64,000 nucleotides of DNA. Source: Oxytricha trifallax (Eukaryota > Ciliophora > Spirotrichea > Sporadotrichida > Oxytrichidae). The translations under genes and the position numbers were made by a program. The stretch spans positions 1 to 64,000 of the forward strand of contig ARYC01001941.1 in the NCBI GenBank assembly GCA_000711775.1, given 5' to 3'. Positions 60,511-64,000 of the stretch are shown here, piece by piece (position 1 is the stretch's first letter; each line of letters starts with the position of its first letter). A model generated the notes under the pieces. That model was given only the letters and a program-made list of their open reading frames with translations, was not told the origin of the DNA and searched no databases.

Positions 60511-62849
60511 TTATATTATATTTATAATATATAATTCTTATTTTATTTATTTTTATTTTAAATTGTTTTTATATATTTAATTACTTTTATACTATTATGA
60601 AAGTTAATTTATTCACTGTTTTAATCTTGAGCTGAATTATTTATTTTATACATTAATACTTTTTATCTGCTTTTATTAGTAAATTATTTCCAAATTATTC
60701 ATGTTCTTACTAATGAATAAATTAAACTTAATAAAGATCAAAACCAAATTTTATTTTAATTATTTTTTATATATAAGCATATTAAGAGATATAAATTGAA
60801 AATATTAATATATAGAATTGACTCTTGTAGAAAAAATAAATTAGTTTAAAATCATAAATTCATAATAAAATTAAATTTTAAATTATACATATTTCATGAA
60901 TCAGATACTGAGAATATATAAAGTGAGTATAATTTATATTTCTTTGTATTTAAGGATGTTTATTTTCCCGATTTTTATACTATTTTGACTAATTAAAAGT
61001 ACATAGAAAATCTGTGAGTAGATAAATTATGATTTTAAATCTTCATACTTTGGCAATCATATATATCAAATTTCAATTTAAAGATATGCTAAGAGATTAA
61101 TTTATGGACTTGAAATGTTGAGCTATTCATCAATTTAATTGATAATTCAGCTATATCGCTGATATCTTTTATTCCTTTAAAATTTATAATTATTAATTTA
61201 ATCAAACAAGTTATATTCTCGGTAGTTTCCAAATTATAGCTGAAGTCAAATGATTTGCATTATTAAATTAAATCTTAATAAACTTTGCATAGAATACATT
61301 ACAGAAGTTATTTTGGAAAAGCAAGCCCTTGAAATATGAATGTTAAGTGTGAAAATAATTCTCATAACTTCTCATCAATTAATGTAAAAGAGTAATTGAA
61401 AAAAATATTTATAAGTTGTTAATTCAATTGAAAAATATAAAGAAATTATATTTGACTGCATTTGTAGGAATACTATATCTTTTTCACTATATTTTTTTCA
61501 GATTAATTAGTTATTGAATTGAAGATTTAGATATCTTGATATCATAAAGCTTGGGTAATTTATATAAATAACTCATACATTTAATTTAAAGTAGTTAATC
61601 TGATTTATGTTTTAAAAATTTGATTAAATTCTTAGTTGTAATTTTTTATTAATTTACACATTGATCACCTTTGTAATGTTATAGTAACATATGCATTAAT
61701 ACCCCATTTTTACTTATTGACTTCACTTAAAAGTCAATACTTGACTTAATAACAGCAGGCATTTAAAACAATTCACCTACTGGCTTACACTTAATATCTC
61801 ACGGTTTTAGAAATTTGAATAAAACCTACTTCAGCTAGGTGCAGTTGAAGGTTAAACAAAGTTATAAATAATACATAATTATAAATATTTATAGAGACTG
61901 AATTGCTTATTTTGTTGGCAATTTTTAATTCTAAAGTAATCTTGTTGCTATCAATTATTTTAAGTCCCTATATCTATGCTTCAATTAAAGTTAACAACAA
62001 AATTCTTGTAACAGCAGATATAAGGCTTTAAAGTTTTATAGTTTTCACTTAATTCAGCACTTGCTCATCATGTCGATTTTTTCGAGCTAATTTTATTGTT
62101 TTATTTACAGCTAGAGATGTTAAAAATGTTATCAATAAATCAAATAATTAAAATGATCCAAAAAAATGGAGAAAAATTATAGTTCTGCCAGAAATCGAAT
62201 GAAATTACCTTCTTTTAGTTGCCATGATCCACTCTTATAGTTATAAAATCGAGATATTCTAATTAAATAAAACTTATTCATTGTTCTCAAGATGAAATCA
62301 TTTAAATATTGAAGGAAAGATTAACTTATATTTGGAATTTATTATATAATGAGTAAGTGGAGGTAGTTTATTGTTTTATATTGATCTAATAATATATTAT
62401 TAGTAATGATGAAGATATTTATGAAGTTTAATATTTTACATTTTGAAAATGATGATTTAATTGGTATTGATAGCTATATTGAAAGTGATTATTATTAACA
62501 ATTACATTAATAAATAACTTAATTTCCGTTCAGCATTAAATAATAATATAAATATTCCAGAAGATTGCTAGAAATATGTTATATAAAATCATGTCACAGA
62601 TTTAATACTTTACTTTATTTTTACAAGTTTGAGTTAATTAATTACTACTCTAAAATAAAAATCTATGTGCGAGTGGTGAAATCAACCTTAAATTACAAGG
62701 AAGCAATCAAGCATCAAAGACTCTACTAGTTCTCTGTAAACTTAAATTGATAATTTAAACTAGATTTTATGATAATTAAGCTATCATATAGGTTAATTTT
62801 ATAAATTGTTATTATCTGTAATTTAATCAATTTACTTCATTTAACATAT
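60511..62849. other. AT-rich DNA without a recognisable gene
   Basis: Nothing supported apart from small hairpins such as TTGACTT...AAGTCAA at about 61720. Confidence 0.45.
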
Positions 62850-63110
62850 TAATGCAATGTCAGTGAGTGCATCTGTCATTTTAAAGATCGAAAAGTGAAA
62901 TGTTCCCATTGGCAATTCAGAGCACATGAAGTAAACCCAGACCTTCCATTCACTTACTGGGAGGACTAGAGGAGAGAGCATGAGAACTGACAGAGTAAAA
63001 CAAATTCCAATTTCATGATAGATCGATTGGAGTGCTTGATTTCCCTGTTCTTATTGTTCACATTTATAATTGTGTTCTTTTGAAAAGAACCAAGTAAAAG
63101 AAAAACAAGA
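62850..63110 (+). pseudogene. GC-richer fragment: Cys segment, membrane helix, basic tail
   Basis: Plus frame 1: NVSECICHFKDRKVKCSHWQ and EVNPDLPFTYWED to a TGA. After a shift: CLISLFLLFTFIIVFF, a membrane helix, followed past one TGA by KEPSKRKTRKIFD, a basic stop-transfer-like tail. The order (Cys-rich outside, helix, basic inside) is that of a type I membrane protein's end. The island is GC-richer than its flanks, like the one at 11 kb. The frame stays open to 63422, but that part overlaps a better minus-strand signal. Confidence 0.3.
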
Positions 63111-63429
63111 AAAATATTTGATTAAAAGTTATAAACAAACATTGTTAAAAATAATTTAACCTCTATTAATGTGACTTTAAATGATAAAATTATAATTATT
63201 ATTGCTTTTTCATATTAAATTTAGCTAATTGCCAAGTATTAAATGCCTATATATGAAGAAATGAGGTTTTATTATTAAAATGAATATGAAACAGGAAACT
63301 CAAAGTTGAAAAGACAACTGATAATCGTAATAACAGTTACGATACTTACAGATCTAATCTTAATAGGTTTAATTTATACAATAGGTGAACATTTTTAGAA
63401 CAGATTAAAATGTAAAAATTGATTATTAT

Positions 63430-63863
63430 TCCTATATATGGTTTACATTTATAAAGCTTGATTTCAACTCTAACTCTTTATTGTTAGATTATATTGAGAT
63501 GTTCTTCGATTATATAAGCATCATCAACATCAATTTGCTCATCTGTCAATAATTTTGACACTTTCTCTTCATTTAATCGTTTCAAAATGCAAATTGCTTA
63601 TAGGACCTCCATAAATGAAACCTATTCTTCTTATTTTCAATTTCTAAATAAATTTGCCTTCATTATCCTGGTTTCAAAATGCATCAATCAATTAGTAATA
63701 AGGAATAGGTTAGATGTTGTAATGATCATATACTACTGAAATTTGATAGCTTTAAATAAATATATTATAATATCATATCAGTCAACTTCTCCTTGTTCTT
63801 AAATAATCACTTTAAATCATCGATCTTTTCCTAAACAAGCAAATGACTTTCAATCTCTTCCAT
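63430..63863 (-). pseudogene. Hypothetical coiled-coil ORF with breaks
   Basis: Minus strand, ATG at 63863: MEEIESHLLVQEKIDDLK, TGA, LFKNKEKLTDMILQYIYLK; then after breaks MEVLQAICILKRLNEEKVSK and LLTDEQIDVDDAYIIEEHLN. Highly charged and helical, probably coiled coil. No family recognised. Confidence 0.3.
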
Positions 63864-64000
63864 CTTCACAAGTTGGAGCTCTAATCACGTCTTGACTAGT
63901 TCAATACAATAAGGCTTATTTAGTATCTTGAAATTATTTGTAATAAATAAAATATTCTATAATGTTTTCCAAGAGTAGCTTTTTCTTGTATTTGAGTAAC

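Noticed and set aside
63243-63422. Separate single-helix membrane protein gene on the plus strand
   Set aside because: The opposite strand has a more protein-like charged ORF over the same bases; the hydrophobic stretch is what AT-rich chance translation often gives.
1-64000. Treating short standard-code ORFs (e.g. 2600-2785, 8855-9109, 9999-10187, 40265-40471) as genes
   Set aside because: They are AT-rich, without motifs, and the motif-bearing genes here need TAA/TAG as Gln; the short frames are expected by chance.
1-64000. Euplotes germline with Tec elements
   Set aside because: In Euplotes TGA is Cys and TAA/TAG are stops; here the reverse pattern holds.
1-64000. Tetrahymena germline
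   Set aside because: The same stop-codon usage would fit, but the terminus carries G4T4 rather than G4T2 repeats and the zinc-finger/kinase plus DD34E content is typical of oxytrichid TBEs. Not fully excluded.
1-64000. TGA as Trp throughout
   Set aside because: Several in-frame TGAs sit where Trp is plausible, but intact ORFs end at TGA and most disrupted genes also carry frameshifts, so decay is simpler.

Overview
The window looks like germline (micronuclear) DNA of a spirotrich ciliate of the Oxytricha/Stylonychia type. The recognisable protein-coding stretches only read through if TAA and TAG mean glutamine and TGA is the sole stop. They include a protein-kinase C-lobe at the left edge, a DD34E transposase at 56.8-58.2 kb, two C2H2 zinc fingers at 55.1-55.35 kb and an MT-A70 methyltransferase relic at 18.6-19.4 kb. 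A terminal GGGTTTTGGGGTTTT block (804-818) matches the G4T4 telomere repeat carried by telomere-bearing elements (TBEs), which in oxytrichids encode a Tc1-type transposase, a '22-kDa' protein and a '57-kDa' zinc-finger/kinase. All three proteins are seen here. The DNA is very AT-rich (roughly three quarters by eye) and dominated by decayed mobile elements, which fits DNA eliminated during macronuclear development. This identification is inference; no database search was run. Layout: 0-1.8 kb holds the 57-kDa end of a TBE, its telomere-like terminus and a possible second 22-kDa-type ORF. 6.4-7.4 kb holds a degenerate basic protein gene. 10.4-12.25 kb is a GC-richer island with a long open frame, the best candidate for macronuclear-destined sequence. 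15.6-17.3 kb is a broken TBE (transposase and 22-kDa ORF, convergent). 18.6-19.4 kb is the MT-A70 pseudogene. Six foldback elements form three pairs: 20.1 and 58.2 kb; 29.9 and 38.4 kb; 23.1 and 34.2 kb. 26.2-27.2, 30.7-33.1, 36.1-37.8 and 50.0-51.1 kb hold decayed coding blocks I cannot name, two of them apparently homologous. 41.87-49.95 kb is a satellite array of about 35 units of ~209 bp, and two inverted units of the same family sit alone at 21.25-21.65 kb. 53.9-58.2 kb is a nearly complete but damaged TBE-like element. The last 5 kb carries short putative ORFs only. How the parts relate: the TBE genes would act together in transposition (and, in oxytrichids, TBE transposases are implicated in genome rearrangement). 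The foldback elements with TA flanks have the form of non-autonomous Tc1/mariner derivatives that such a transposase could mobilise. Note on ORFs: with TGA as the only stop at this base composition, chance open frames of 50-100 codons are common. ORFs without recognisable motifs or homologous copies are therefore given low confidence.
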